NCBI RefSeq assembly: GCF_001654455.1
Contig: NZ_CP015772.1
Coordinates: forward strand, 310,001 to 374,000
Length of the DNA: 64,000 nucleotides
From: Niabella ginsenosidivorans
GTDB taxonomy: Bacteria; Bacteroidota; Bacteroidia; Chitinophagales; Chitinophagaceae
Direction: 5' to 3'
The translations under genes and the position numbers were made by a program. The notes beneath the pieces are model-generated. The model ran no database searches. It saw nothing but the letters and a program-made list of their open reading frames with translations, and was not told the origin of the DNA. Positions within the stretch are counted from its first letter, which is position 1, and every line of letters starts with the position of its first letter. Shown here piece after piece: positions 27,415 to 36,727 of this stretch.

Positions 27415-27510
27415 ATGAACATGAGCCGATCCAATTACCCCGCTATGCTTTTTTCATACAATTGTATGCAGCCTTTGTCTTTGCGATGTTGCTGCTGTTG
27501 TGGATCATAA
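27415..27510 (+). CDS. Cysteine-run leader peptide (candidate attenuator)
   Basis: A 31-codon ORF with ATG starts at codons 1 and 3. Codons 25-29 are TGT TGC TGC TGT TGT, five consecutive cysteines, just before Gly-Ser-stop; another Cys is at codon 17. It lies directly behind a good promoter and 36 bases before a hairpin with a T run. This is the layout of a ribosome-stalling attenuator that senses charged tRNA-Cys, i.e. cysteine or sulfur supply. The downstream genes begin with a SusC receptor. Function is inferred; five clustered Cys codons by chance are unlikely. Confidence 0.7.
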   Translation: MNMSRSNYPAMLFSYNCMQPLSLRCCCCCGS

Positions 27511-27545
27511 ATATGATTTTTTCAAACTGAACCCTGTAAGCTTCT

Positions 27546-27588
27546 CTAACGGTAAACCTGCTCCTGGCTTATTTCCCGGTAGTTTTTT
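27546..27588 (+). terminator. Attenuator terminator before the SusC gene
   Basis: CTAACGGTAAA (27546-27556) and TTTCCCGGTAG (27572-27582) pair at nine of eleven positions and are followed by six T. A second perfect hairpin, AGGCATT/AATGCCT, lies at 27594-27613. Placement between the Cys leader and SusC suggests regulated termination. Confidence 0.5.
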
Positions 27589-27774
27589 AAGTGAGGCATT
27601 TCTGGTAATGCCTGCAAGAGGAATATCCGCATGATAATAAAAAAAGGTAATCAGGTATAAGAATAATTAATTTGACTTTTTGATGAATTAGTCCTTTCTT
27701 CGGTAAGAGAACCGGTTTAAAACTACTGTTCAATTTTTTTCTTTCGATTGCTAAATTATTATAGAGCCTATATT

Positions 27775-30700
27775 ATGAGACAACTGTTACAGCCCCGGAA
27801 GTGGTATCTTTTGGTATTGCAAATCTTATTCCTGTTGGGGAGCGCCTTTGCACAAAAGGAAATAGAAGTAAGCGGCATCGTTACAAACGGACGCAATGAG
27901 CCTATTACCGGCGTGTCGGTATCGGTCGCTGGTAAAAATGCACTTACCGCCACCAACCAGGAAGGCAGGTACACGATAGCTGTTTCTGCAAAAGCCACTT
28001 TGGTTTTTTCCTCCGTTGGCTACAGGTCAGAGGAAATTGCAGTAGATGGCAAAAAAACCATCAATGTAGTCCTTGTTGAGGATCTGGCTTCACTGGGCGA
28101 GGTCGTTGTAATCGGGTACGGTGCCCAGAAGCGGGTGAACGTAGTGGGCGCGGTTGCTTCCGTTAGCGGAGCCAAGCTGGAATCCATTCCGGCTGCTGAT
28201 GTAACAAACGCCATTGCCGGGCGGTTGCCGGGAGTAACCGTAAGACAGCCTACGGGGGAACCTGGTCAGAATGCTGCCGATATCCGGGTGCGGGGGCGTA
28301 CCACATTGGGTACGGGCACGGGGCCCCTGGTGGTGATTGACGGGGTGCCCGGCCGCTCGCTGAGCGAAATAGATCCTGTGGACATCAGCAGCATTTCAGT
28401 TCTGAAAGATGCCTCTTCCGCAATTTATGGAACCCAGGCTGCAAATGGTGTTATCCTGGTTACTACAAAAAAAGGAAAAGCCGGCACCAAGCCCAGGCTG
28501 AACTATCAGTTCTATCAGGGTTTTATGAAGCCGACAATATTGCCTAAAGTACTGAATGCAGGCGACTATGCCACGATGCTGAGCGAATACCAGGATTATG
28601 AAGGGCGGCCGCGTACTTTTTCCGATGAAGACATTGCACTGTATTACAGTGGCAGGGATCCCTGGGAACACCCGAATACCAACTGGATGAATGACCTTAT
28701 TGCCGATTGGACCACAACAAGCAAGCACAATCTTTCAATCAGCGGAGGAGGAGCCAATGGCATGACCTATTATCTTTCATTGGGGTATAAGAATGAAGAG
28801 GCTATCTATAAACAGGAGTCTACACGATACCGGGAATATAGTGTAAGAGCCAAGCTGGATGTGCCCATCACCGATTGGCTCAAAGGTAGTGTGAATTATG
28901 CGGGATATATTCCCAGCCGGCTGTACCCGACCAAATCTGCAGCAGATATTTACGGGCAGTCTACCCGGCTGCTTCCCACCCAATGGTCGTTCTGGCCAAC
29001 AGGGCAACCGGGCCCGGATATCGAATATGGAGATAATCCTGTTGTAACCTCAACGCTTCAGGGTGGCTATAATGATAAAAAGCAGTATAAAAGCGAAATG
29101 GCTTTTAACCTGACCATTACCCCACCAATGATCAAAGGACTTACTTTAAATGGTATGTTCTCCTATGACCTGTACAACACTTACCAGAAAATATTCCGGA
29201 CCCCATGGACACTGTATTTCCCGGATTGGGGCTCTGCTCAACGGGATGCGGATGGTTTTATCACCAGTATGGATCTGGTTCCTACACTGCGCGGTTACAG
29301 CGCGCCGGAACTGCAGGAAAACTATGCCCGCAGTATCCGCCAGCTGGGTAATGTAAACTTTACCTATGCCCGGGAATTCGGTGCGCACTCCGTTTCCCTC
29401 TTCGGCGCTTACGAGCAATTGAAGGAGAGCTCTAATGATCTTGGTGCATTCAGGAAATATTATATTTCCGACATTGTGCAAACCATCAATGCCGGTTCAA
29501 ATACAGATAAGGACAACTCAGGCTCTATGAGCATCTATGCCCGCGAATCATGGATCGGCCGGTTAAATTACAGCTACCTCAGCAAGTACCTGGTAGAACT
29601 GCTTTTTCGCCGGGATGGTTCATTGAAATTTCCGCCGCAGAGCCGGTGGGGAAATTTTCCTGCGGTGTTGTTAGGCTGGCAGGCGTCTGAAGAGCCTTTC
29701 TGGAAAGAACACCTGGGGTTCTTCAGCTACTTTAAGTTACGTGCCACTTACGGTAAAATGGGCATGGATCCGGGTGATGCATTTCAATATATGAATAAGT
29801 ATACCCTTAATACCGGCGTGGCCATGGGCAGCGGAAAGGATGTTGAAACAGTAGTACGGCAGGCCGGGGTAGCCAATCCTTTTATCACCTGGGAAAAACA
29901 AACAACCTATAACGTCGGCTTCGATTCTTATATCCTTAAAGACAAATTTCATTTGAATACCGAGTTCTTCTATAATAAACGTTCGGACATCCTTGCGCCC
30001 AGGAACGCATCAGTGCCTGACTATACCGGGTTGCAGCTGCCGGACGAGAACATAGCGGCAGTTGATAACAAGGGGTTTGAAGTGGATCTCGGTTACCACC
30101 AGCAGCTGAGCAAAAATTTCAGAATCGATGTAGCGGGTAATGTAAGCTGGAGCCATAACAGGGTACTTTTTACTGATGAACCTGCACGTACAGTGCCCTG
30201 GCAGGTGCGTACAGGTCATTCTTACGGTGCTGTTCTTTTGTACCGGGCAATTGGCATTTTTGCCGACCAGGCTGCGGTGGATGCATACCCGCACTGGAAA
30301 GGCGCAAAACCGGGTGATGTGATCTTTGAAGATGTAAACGGCGATGGCCAGATCACCAGCGATGACCAGATTTTGCTGGACAGGGCCGATGCTCCGGAAT
30401 TGTTGATGGGGCTATCAATTGACCTGCGGTATAAGAACTGGTCATTGTCATTACTGGCCCAGGGGCAGGGCAGCTACTACCGGCAAAATTATGCAGACGA
30501 CCGCCGGGGGGAAGCAGGCAACTATTTCCAGTGGAACTTTGATAATCGCTGGACCCCTGAGAACACGCATACAAATATCGCCCGGGCGTATAACAGGGCA
30601 GACCAGTACTGGGGCTTTGGTGTGAATAACAGTACTTATTGGTATGATAATATGGCATATATCCGAATGAAGAATGCTGTATTGAATTATGAGCTTCCAA

Positions 30701-30867
30701 AACGGCTTTTCGGGAAATCGGGGATTTCGAATGCAAGCGTGTTTTTCTCGGGCAACAACCTGTTCCTGATCTATGCCGCCCAAAAGAAATTCGATCCGGA
30801 AATAGGCGCTCCCCTGAGCTATCCGGCCGTTAAAACACTGGCTATCGGCGCAAAAATAACTTTTTAA
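27775..30867 (+). CDS. SusC/RagA-family TonB-dependent receptor
   Basis: The ATG at 27775 gives 1030 residues with a signal peptide ending LLGSAFAQ (27), a CarboxypepD_reg domain (about 30-105), the SusC signature EVVVIGYGAQKR (109-120), a plug with ITVRGR-like RVRGRTTLG and VLKDASSAIYGTQAANGVILV near 205-225, and a long barrel ending in IGAKITF. With SusD it forms an outer-membrane import pair for oligomers. A TTG at 27748 opens the frame earlier but is less likely. It heads the operon running to 36664 and is preceded by the candidate cysteine attenuator, so a sulfur-containing ligand is suggested. Confidence 0.9.
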   Translation: MRQLLQPRKWYLLVLQILFLLGSAFAQKEIEVSGIVTNGRNEPITGVSVSVAGKNALTATNQEGRYTIAVSAKATLVFSSVGYRSEEIAVDGKKTINVVLVEDLASLGEVVVIGYGAQKRVNVVGAVASVSGAKLESIPAADVTNAIAGRLPGVTVRQPTGEPGQNAADIRVRGRTTLGTGTGPLVVIDGVPGRSLSEIDPVDISSISVLKDASSAIYGTQAANGVILVTTKKGKAGTKPRLNYQFYQGFMKPTILPKVLNAGDYATMLSEYQDYEGRPRTFSDEDIALYYSGRDPWEHPNTNWMNDLIADWTTTSKHNLSISGGGANGMTYYLSLGYKNEEAIYKQESTRYREYSVRAKLDVPITDWLKGSVNYAGYIPSRLYPTKSAADIYGQSTRLLPTQWSFWPTGQPGPDIEYGDNPVVTSTLQGGYNDKKQYKSEMAFNLTITPPMIKGLTLNGMFSYDLYNTYQKIFRTPWTLYFPDWGSAQRDADGFITSMDLVPTLRGYSAPELQENYARSIRQLGNVNFTYAREFGAHSVSLFGAYEQLKESSNDLGAFRKYYISDIVQTINAGSNTDKDNSGSMSIYARESWIGRLNYSYLSKYLVELLFRRDGSLKFPPQSRWGNFPAVLLGWQASEEPFWKEHLGFFSYFKLRATYGKMGMDPGDAFQYMNKYTLNTGVAMGSGKDVETVVRQAGVANPFITWEKQTTYNVGFDSYILKDKFHLNTEFFYNKRSDILAPRNASVPDYTGLQLPDENIAAVDNKGFEVDLGYHQQLSKNFRIDVAGNVSWSHNRVLFTDEPARTVPWQVRTGHSYGAVLLYRAIGIFADQAAVDAYPHWKGAKPGDVIFEDVNGDGQITSDDQILLDRADAPELLMGLSIDLRYKNWSLSLLAQGQGSYYRQNYADDRRGEAGNYFQWNFDNRWTPENTHTNIARAYNRADQYWGFGVNNSTYWYDNMAYIRMKNAVLNYELPKRLFGKSGISNASVFFSGNNLFLIYAAQKKFDPEIGAPLSYPAVKTLAIGAKITF

Positions 30868-30888
30868 CGATATTGAAATTCTAAGACA

Positions 30889-32775
30889 ATGAAAAGAACG
30901 AAACGCTTTTTAGCCGCTTTAATGCTACTATTACTGGTAGTAACATCCTGCCAGAAGGTACTGGATCAAAAAGCAGTTGATTCCTTTAATGAAGAATCGG
31001 TTTTTCAGGACCTGAACCTGGTACAGGCTTATCTGGGTAATTGCTATGATATGATGGACGGGTCAACGGGAACTACCCCAACTGACCCTGCCTTGAGTCT
31101 GAATAAGGATCTGCTTGCTTCGGCAACGGATGAGATGCTGAATATGCAGCGCCCCAACAATGCGGTAAATCTGAAGGGAACCCTAAGCCCCGATAACTTT
31201 GGCAATTTTGGTAATTCAGAGTGGCAGTTCCTGCGCTGGGGGCCCCTGTATACAAACGTTAAGAATGTTAACGTGCTGCTGGCTAACATAGATAAAGTAC
31301 CCGTTACTACGGATGCGGATAAAGCCAGGCTGGAGCGGATGAGGGGTGAGGCCTATTTCATCCGGGCCTATGTATACACGTATTTAATGCGCGTGTTCGG
31401 CGGCCTTATACTGATCGATAAGCCTTTTGACCTGAATGACGATTTTTTATCCTATAAGCGGTCGGGCCTTGATGAAACGGTAGCATTCATTCTTGCAGAT
31501 CTGGATAAAGCTATTGAGATATTACCTGAAAAACAGGACATCGAACAGGGGCGTGCCACTAAAGGAGCTGCGGCCGCATTGAAATCAAAGCTGCTCAGCT
31601 GGAGCGCCGGTAAGCTGGTGAATGGAGGATATGAGCCATCGAACCCGCTTGTTTCTTTCCAGCTGGGTACCCGGGAAGAACGACTGCAGGCTGCCAAGAA
31701 AATGGCCCGGGAGATCATGGATGGAAAATATGGCCATTATGCCCTTACCGGCGAAACAAGTGACCCGCCTGCAAATATGACGGAAGAACAGGTGATGGCA
31801 TACGCGGATAATTTTGCAGGTATTTTTTTGCAGAAAGGAGCATGGAACGACGAAGTGATGTTTGGTATCCAGTTGAAGAACGCAGTAGGCAACCAGAAGG
31901 ATATGAACAAGAGCTGGGGGCCTAACGGGTATCATAATTTTGGCCAGAATGAGCCTACCGAACCGTTTGTACGGTTATTTGAAATGAAGAACGGAACCCC
32001 TTTTGTCTGGAGCAGGTACAATCCCGGAAACGAAACGGTACGCGACTTTACGGCGGCGGAGCTGGCAGCCGATCCGGAAAGAAACCCCTATGTGGGGCGC
32101 GAACCGCGTTTTTATGCATCCATCCTGTTTGATGGGGCAAAATGGCAGAAACGCCCCGATGACCTGGCTGCAATGGACCCGGAAGGGCGTATTCAGGCAG
32201 GGACCTACGTGGCCGCCAATGGCGCGCTTACGGCTGGTATTGATACCCGGCAGGCTGCAACTGAATCATGGAATGGTACAAAAACCGGCTATTATATGAG
32301 GAAGTACCTGGATCCGGATCTGGAAGGACAGTATTTTAATAATGATAACGCCTGGATTGAATTCAGGTACGCAGAGGTTGTGCTGGATTTTGCTGAAGCC
32401 TGTATTGAACTGGGTGATATACAGGAAGGGCTTGATGCGCTGAACATGATCCGCAACCGTGCCGGCCTGCCGGACAGAGTGACCTCCGATCAGGCACAGG
32501 CAAGGGAATGGTACCGGAAAGAGCGCCAGCTGGAATTTTTTGGAGAAGGGGACCGCTGGTATATGATGCGGAAATGGATGATTGCCCCGGATGTGGTAAA
32601 GGATGTGCACCAGATGCTGATTACGCATTATTATGACGGAAGGACAAAATGGGAATACGATACAAAAACAGTCGTAGACCAGCGGCAGTGGGAAGATTTC
32701 TGTTATTGGCTGCCCATTCCGAGAACGGAGATCAACAAGGCTCCCCAGATTGATCAGAATCCGGGATATAAGTGA
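30889..32775 (+). CDS. SusD/RagB-family outer-membrane lipoprotein
   Basis: This 628-residue lipoprotein has a lipobox LLLVVTSC with Cys at 21, then the SusD start VLDQKAVDSFNEESVFQD and typical helical repeats (EAYFIRAYVYTYLMRVFGG near 145-163; LNMIRNRAGLPD and RKERQLEFFGEGDRWYMMRK near the end). It sits on the cell surface as the lid of the SusC receptor and binds ligand. It starts 21 bases after susC. Ligand identity is not visible in sequence. Confidence 0.92.
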   Translation: MKRTKRFLAALMLLLLVVTSCQKVLDQKAVDSFNEESVFQDLNLVQAYLGNCYDMMDGSTGTTPTDPALSLNKDLLASATDEMLNMQRPNNAVNLKGTLSPDNFGNFGNSEWQFLRWGPLYTNVKNVNVLLANIDKVPVTTDADKARLERMRGEAYFIRAYVYTYLMRVFGGLILIDKPFDLNDDFLSYKRSGLDETVAFILADLDKAIEILPEKQDIEQGRATKGAAAALKSKLLSWSAGKLVNGGYEPSNPLVSFQLGTREERLQAAKKMAREIMDGKYGHYALTGETSDPPANMTEEQVMAYADNFAGIFLQKGAWNDEVMFGIQLKNAVGNQKDMNKSWGPNGYHNFGQNEPTEPFVRLFEMKNGTPFVWSRYNPGNETVRDFTAAELAADPERNPYVGREPRFYASILFDGAKWQKRPDDLAAMDPEGRIQAGTYVAANGALTAGIDTRQAATESWNGTKTGYYMRKYLDPDLEGQYFNNDNAWIEFRYAEVVLDFAEACIELGDIQEGLDALNMIRNRAGLPDRVTSDQAQAREWYRKERQLEFFGEGDRWYMMRKWMIAPDVVKDVHQMLITHYYDGRTKWEYDTKTVVDQRQWEDFCYWLPIPRTEINKAPQIDQNPGYK

Positions 32776-32807
32776 TCGGATTTTATTTAACCTGATATGT
32801 TTTAACA

Positions 32808-33995
32808 ATGAAAACAAATAACAGCTTTTCACGCAGAAGATTTATAGGGCAGAGCCTTGCCGGAGTTGCCGGGGCCGGGCTTGTTAACCTGTACGGTAAT
32901 CCGCTGTTTGCGCAGGCGCCTCAACCAGGTAAGCAGGATAAAGTTTACAGGATCGGGATCATTGGCTGCGGAAACAGAAGCAAAGCCACTATCGGTTCTA
33001 TCAATTCAGTACCGGAAATTGAGATCAGTGCGCTTTGTGATATAGTGCCGCACAAAATGGCGCAGCGGGCAGCGCTCATTAAAGACGGTCCCAGGCCGCG
33101 GTTCTTTACGGACTACCAAAAAATGCTGAAAGAAGCTGATCTGGATGCGGTGGCAGTTGTAACACCTCCGGGCCTGCACAGGGAACATGCCATTGCGGCT
33201 ATGGAAGCGGGAAAACATGTGTTTTGTGAAAAGCCCATGGCGCTGACCGTTGCTGATTGCAACGCGATGCTTAAAGTGGTTGAAAAGACGGGTAAAGCGC
33301 TTCAGATCGGAACCCAGCGCAGGCATGCAGCGGATTATAAATTACTGGTTGAAACGATCCGGACGTTGCCGGTTGGAGCTATCATTTATTCCGATCTGAA
33401 TGATTACCGGGGCGACTGGCGGGTGCCGGCAGCAGATGAGTATCCTCCCGGAGTAGGTTACTGGAGGCTGAACCAGGCACAAAGCGGAGGTGCTGTTTTT
33501 GAAATGGGGGCACATATCATTGACGTAAATAACTGGATCATGAACAGTGAGCCGGTAACGGTTTCCAGTATTCAGGGCGTCAACAATCCATTGCTTCGCA
33601 AGCGCGACTCCATGGATCACGGCGGCGTCATTGTGCGGTATGCAAATAATGCGCTGATGAATTATGGCAGTGTAGTGTATAATTACGGGCCTGCTGCCCC
33701 GGATACATTTTTCGGTACCAAAGCTACCATTCAGTTTGGAGGAGGCCAGCTTTCCGTAAATTACGGCCATCCCCCCGGGGCAGCGCTGCCAGACGGGCTT
33801 CCGGCTTCCTTTAAGAAGCCGCTTCCGAAAGGTGGGGGCGAAGTGGCACAGATGAAGTATTTTGCAGAGGTGCTTGCAGGAAAAAAAATGCCCTACCCGG
33901 ATGGTATCATTGGCAGGCAAACAGTTCAGATCTGTGAGGGATCGGTTCGCGCATCACAGGAGCACAGAGCAATTAATATTAAGGAATTAGGATAA
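32808..33995 (+). CDS. Exported Gfo/Idh/MocA-family oxidoreductase
   Basis: The 395 residues begin with a twin-arginine-type signal (SRRRFIGQSLAGVAGAGLVN). The Rossmann loop GIIGCGNRSKA lies near 50, and HVFCEKPMAL near 135 is the EKP signature of the family. Members oxidise sugars at C3 or act as NAD-dependent glycosidases (for instance GH109) with tightly bound NAD, which suits an exported enzyme. In this operon, next to two DUF1080 proteins, a role in keto-glycoside formation or cleavage is likely. Precise reaction is not decided by sequence. Confidence 0.82.
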   Translation: MKTNNSFSRRRFIGQSLAGVAGAGLVNLYGNPLFAQAPQPGKQDKVYRIGIIGCGNRSKATIGSINSVPEIEISALCDIVPHKMAQRAALIKDGPRPRFFTDYQKMLKEADLDAVAVVTPPGLHREHAIAAMEAGKHVFCEKPMALTVADCNAMLKVVEKTGKALQIGTQRRHAADYKLLVETIRTLPVGAIIYSDLNDYRGDWRVPAADEYPPGVGYWRLNQAQSGGAVFEMGAHIIDVNNWIMNSEPVTVSSIQGVNNPLLRKRDSMDHGGVIVRYANNALMNYGSVVYNYGPAAPDTFFGTKATIQFGGGQLSVNYGHPPGAALPDGLPASFKKPLPKGGGEVAQMKYFAEVLAGKKMPYPDGIIGRQTVQICEGSVRASQEHRAINIKELG

Positions 33996-34027
33996 AGAAG
34001 CACGAATACATAAATTAAAAACATTGC

Positions 34028-34870
34028 ATGGCACAACAGAAGCTTTCCAGAAGAAATTTTTTAAGATATTCAGCACCCGCATTATTGGCTTCACCGGTTG
34101 TTTTCCCAAAATGGGCAACCGGTATGTTGCATGAAAAAGGGTTTGTGAATCTGTTTGATGGAAAATCCCTCAAAGGGTGGCACACAAATTATGAAAAGAT
34201 CGGTCATGGAACAGGCGGTCACTGGCAGGTAGAAAAAGGCGTGCTAACCGGCGAACAGGACCCGCCCGGCTCCGGCAACGGTGGAATTCTGATGACCGAC
34301 AAGCTGTATGGTGATTTTGAATTGCGGTTGGATTTAAAGCCTGACTGGGGAATAGATAGCGGTGTATTTCTTCGTACGAATAATAAGGGAGAATGTTTCC
34401 AGGTCTATGTCGACTATCACGATGGAGGACAGATCGGGTATATTTCTACAGAAAGGGAAGGGCAGCCCCGGATGATCAACCGGCCCTTTTTCATTAACGG
34501 GATACACGATGCACTGGGAAACCTGACTGGTTTTGAAACAAAACCCGATCCGCGCGACATTGCATGGAAACCGGATTATTTAAAGTATCATTGTACGCCG
34601 GAAGAATGGAAGAAAGCCTGGAAGATCGGGAAATGGAACAACCTGCGGATCCGTTGTGTTGGAAAATATCCATTGATTACCACCTGGATCAACGGCACCA
34701 GGATCTGTGAGTTTGACGGAGCCACTTCTCCAAACCCGTTAAATAAAAAAGAGGAATTGCTGGAAGCGTTTGGAAGAAAAGGAGCCATTGCGCTGCAGGT
34801 GCATGGAGGGAACGTATGGCGTAAGGGTGCCAAATGCCGTTGGAAAAATATTCAAATAAAGGAACTGTAA
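34028..34870 (+). CDS. DUF1080 3-keto-glycoside hydrolase/lyase, exported
   Basis: The 280-residue protein has a Tat-like signal (KLSRRNFLRYSAPALLASP) and a DUF1080 domain, a concanavalin-like fold: GFVNLFDGKSLKGWHTNYE near 35-53, HWQVEKGVLTGEQDPPGSG near 63, GDFELRLDLKPDWGIDSGVFLR near 95 (start GDFELRLDL), and WKNIQIKEL at the end. Members cleave 3-keto-glycosides made by a C3 dehydrogenase. It starts 32 bases after the oxidoreductase gene and is followed after three bases by a second DUF1080 gene. Confidence 0.85.
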   Translation: MAQQKLSRRNFLRYSAPALLASPVVFPKWATGMLHEKGFVNLFDGKSLKGWHTNYEKIGHGTGGHWQVEKGVLTGEQDPPGSGNGGILMTDKLYGDFELRLDLKPDWGIDSGVFLRTNNKGECFQVYVDYHDGGQIGYISTEREGQPRMINRPFFINGIHDALGNLTGFETKPDPRDIAWKPDYLKYHCTPEEWKKAWKIGKWNNLRIRCVGKYPLITTWINGTRICEFDGATSPNPLNKKEELLEAFGRKGAIALQVHGGNVWRKGAKCRWKNIQIKEL

Positions 34871-34873
34871 CAT

Positions 34874-35704
34874 ATGCGTATTCTGTTAATTATTGGCGCT
34901 GTTTGTTATGCGTCATTGTCTGTTAAAGCCCAAAAAAATATAACGAAAGATTCAGTTCGGATCACTCCTGAAATGACGGAACGTTGGGAGCCGAAACCTG
35001 TTGTAGTAACACCGGGAACCATAACTCCCGATGGAAGGATAACCCCTCCTTCAGATGCGATTGTTTTATTTGATGGTTCAGGACTGTCTGAATGGGAGGG
35101 TGCGCCGGATTCAAAAGTGCTTGTAAAAGGCAAAGATCTGTCCAAGTTTGTTCCATCAGCAGGGAAGGATGCCGTCTGGACGGTGTCGGGCGGTGTGCTG
35201 ACCGTGAACAAGGCTGCCGGGGATATTCAAACAAAACGGACATTTGGAGATTTTCAGTTACACATTGAATGGCGGATACCTGAAGGGATTCATGGCGAAG
35301 GCCAGATGCGGGGGAACAGCGGTATTTTCCTGCAGGATATTTATGAATTGCAGATACTGGATTCCTATAAAAATGAGACCTATGTGAATGGTCAGGCCGG
35401 TAGCATCTACAAACAAACAGCGCCCGTCGTAAATGCAATGCGGAAGCCGGGGGAATGGAATGTCTATGACATCATTTATACAGCTCCTACTTTTAAAAAA
35501 GATGGCACCTACCGTACAAAACCGGTTGTAACGGTATTACAGAACGGGATACTCATTCAAAATAGCACCGTGATCATGGGAACTACGCCGTTCATCGGGC
35601 TTCCCCAGGTAGTTCCGCATCAGGAGGGCCCCATCAGGCTGCAGGCACATGGTGATAAAAGTGAACCGGTGAGCTTTCGGAATATCTGGATCCGGGAACT
35701 TTAA
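34874..35704 (+). CDS. DUF1080 3-keto-glycoside hydrolase/lyase, exported
   Basis: The second family member in the operon, 276 residues, with signal peptide ending SLSVKAQ. The DUF1080 core shows DAIVLFDGSGLSEWEG near 62-77, FGDFQLHIEWRIPEG near 123, RGNSGIFLQDIYELQILDS near 145-163 and SFRNIWIREL at the end. It is clearly more similar to the protein at 38824 than to its direct neighbour, so the three genes represent two subtypes. Catalysis probably cleaves oxidised glycosides in the periplasm. Confidence 0.85.
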   Translation: MRILLIIGAVCYASLSVKAQKNITKDSVRITPEMTERWEPKPVVVTPGTITPDGRITPPSDAIVLFDGSGLSEWEGAPDSKVLVKGKDLSKFVPSAGKDAVWTVSGGVLTVNKAAGDIQTKRTFGDFQLHIEWRIPEGIHGEGQMRGNSGIFLQDIYELQILDSYKNETYVNGQAGSIYKQTAPVVNAMRKPGEWNVYDIIYTAPTFKKDGTYRTKPVVTVLQNGILIQNSTVIMGTTPFIGLPQVVPHQEGPIRLQAHGDKSEPVSFRNIWIREL

Positions 35705-35719
35705 TGAATCTAATAATTC

Positions 35720-36664
35720 ATGGAACGTAGAAATTTTATAAAAAAGGCTGCCGCTGCCGGTGGCACAGCTATGCTGGGCTTGGGAGCCACCTCCCGTGCC
35801 GCTTCTTTTATGAAGGAAATGACAGGGGATAAAAAAAGCATTTCCAACAGGGCGAAATTCAGGTTGAAATACGCGCCCGGCCTTACCCTGTTTTCAGCGT
35901 ATGCCGGGAAAGATCCTGTTGATAATATGAAGTTCATTGCTGATCAGGGATTCCGGGCGGTATTTGAACTGGGCATGGTTAATCTTCCTGCTGCTACACA
36001 GGAAAAGATAGCGAATGCTGCTGCACGATTAGGATTGGAAATGGCAGAATTCTCATTAAAGATAGACTTTAGCGGCAGCACCTTTGTATTACAGGATCCG
36101 GAGATAAAAGAAATGCTGAGGAAGAAAGTTATGGCAGGTATAGAAGTGCAGAAACGCACCGGCATCAATAAGGCGTTGGTTGTATTGGGCCGTTATGATC
36201 AAAAGCTTCATTGGGATTACCAGACTGCGAATGTGATTGATAACTTACGGATGTGTTGTGAGCTGGCAGAAAAACCGGGGCTCACCTTTGTAATAGAACC
36301 ACTGAATCATACTAATCATCCCGGGTTGTTCCTTACGCGCCTGCCGCAGGCAAAAATGATATGCATAGCCGTTGGCCACCCAAACTGCAGGATCGTGGAT
36401 GATATGTATCACCAGCAGATCACAGAGGGGAATATCATTCCGCATATGGATAACTGCTGGGACTATATCGGCTCATTCCATATTGGTGACAATCCTGGCC
36501 GTAACGAGCCTGCTTCCGGGGAAATGAATTATAGGAATATCTTCAGGCATATTTATGAGAAGGGATACAAGGGCACCCTCTGTTGTGAACATGGAAAAAG
36601 CAAACCCGGAAAAGAAGGAGCGCTTGCTGTGATACAGGCATATCGTGAAGCGGATTCATTTTAA
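35720..36664 (+). CDS. Sugar isomerase/epimerase-like TIM-barrel protein, exported
   Basis: The 314 residues start with MERRNFIKKAAAAGGTAMLG, a Tat-type signal, then a hydroxypyruvate-isomerase-like TIM barrel. Metal ligands of the family are visible: FVIEPLNH near 195 (Glu), RIVDDMYHQQ near 234 (Asp, His), and LCCEHGKSKPG near 290 (Glu, His). It probably isomerises or epimerises a ketosugar produced by the operon. It is the last gene of the SusCD operon, 15 bases after the DUF1080 gene. Confidence 0.8.
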   Translation: MERRNFIKKAAAAGGTAMLGLGATSRAASFMKEMTGDKKSISNRAKFRLKYAPGLTLFSAYAGKDPVDNMKFIADQGFRAVFELGMVNLPAATQEKIANAAARLGLEMAEFSLKIDFSGSTFVLQDPEIKEMLRKKVMAGIEVQKRTGINKALVVLGRYDQKLHWDYQTANVIDNLRMCCELAEKPGLTFVIEPLNHTNHPGLFLTRLPQAKMICIAVGHPNCRIVDDMYHQQITEGNIIPHMDNCWDYIGSFHIGDNPGRNEPASGEMNYRNIFRHIYEKGYKGTLCCEHGKSKPGKEGALAVIQAYREADSF

Positions 36665-36727
36665 CAGGCCGGGCACAGGAACATTGGGAAGGAATGATGC
36701 CCTTTAAAACCCCGATCCTGCCATTTA

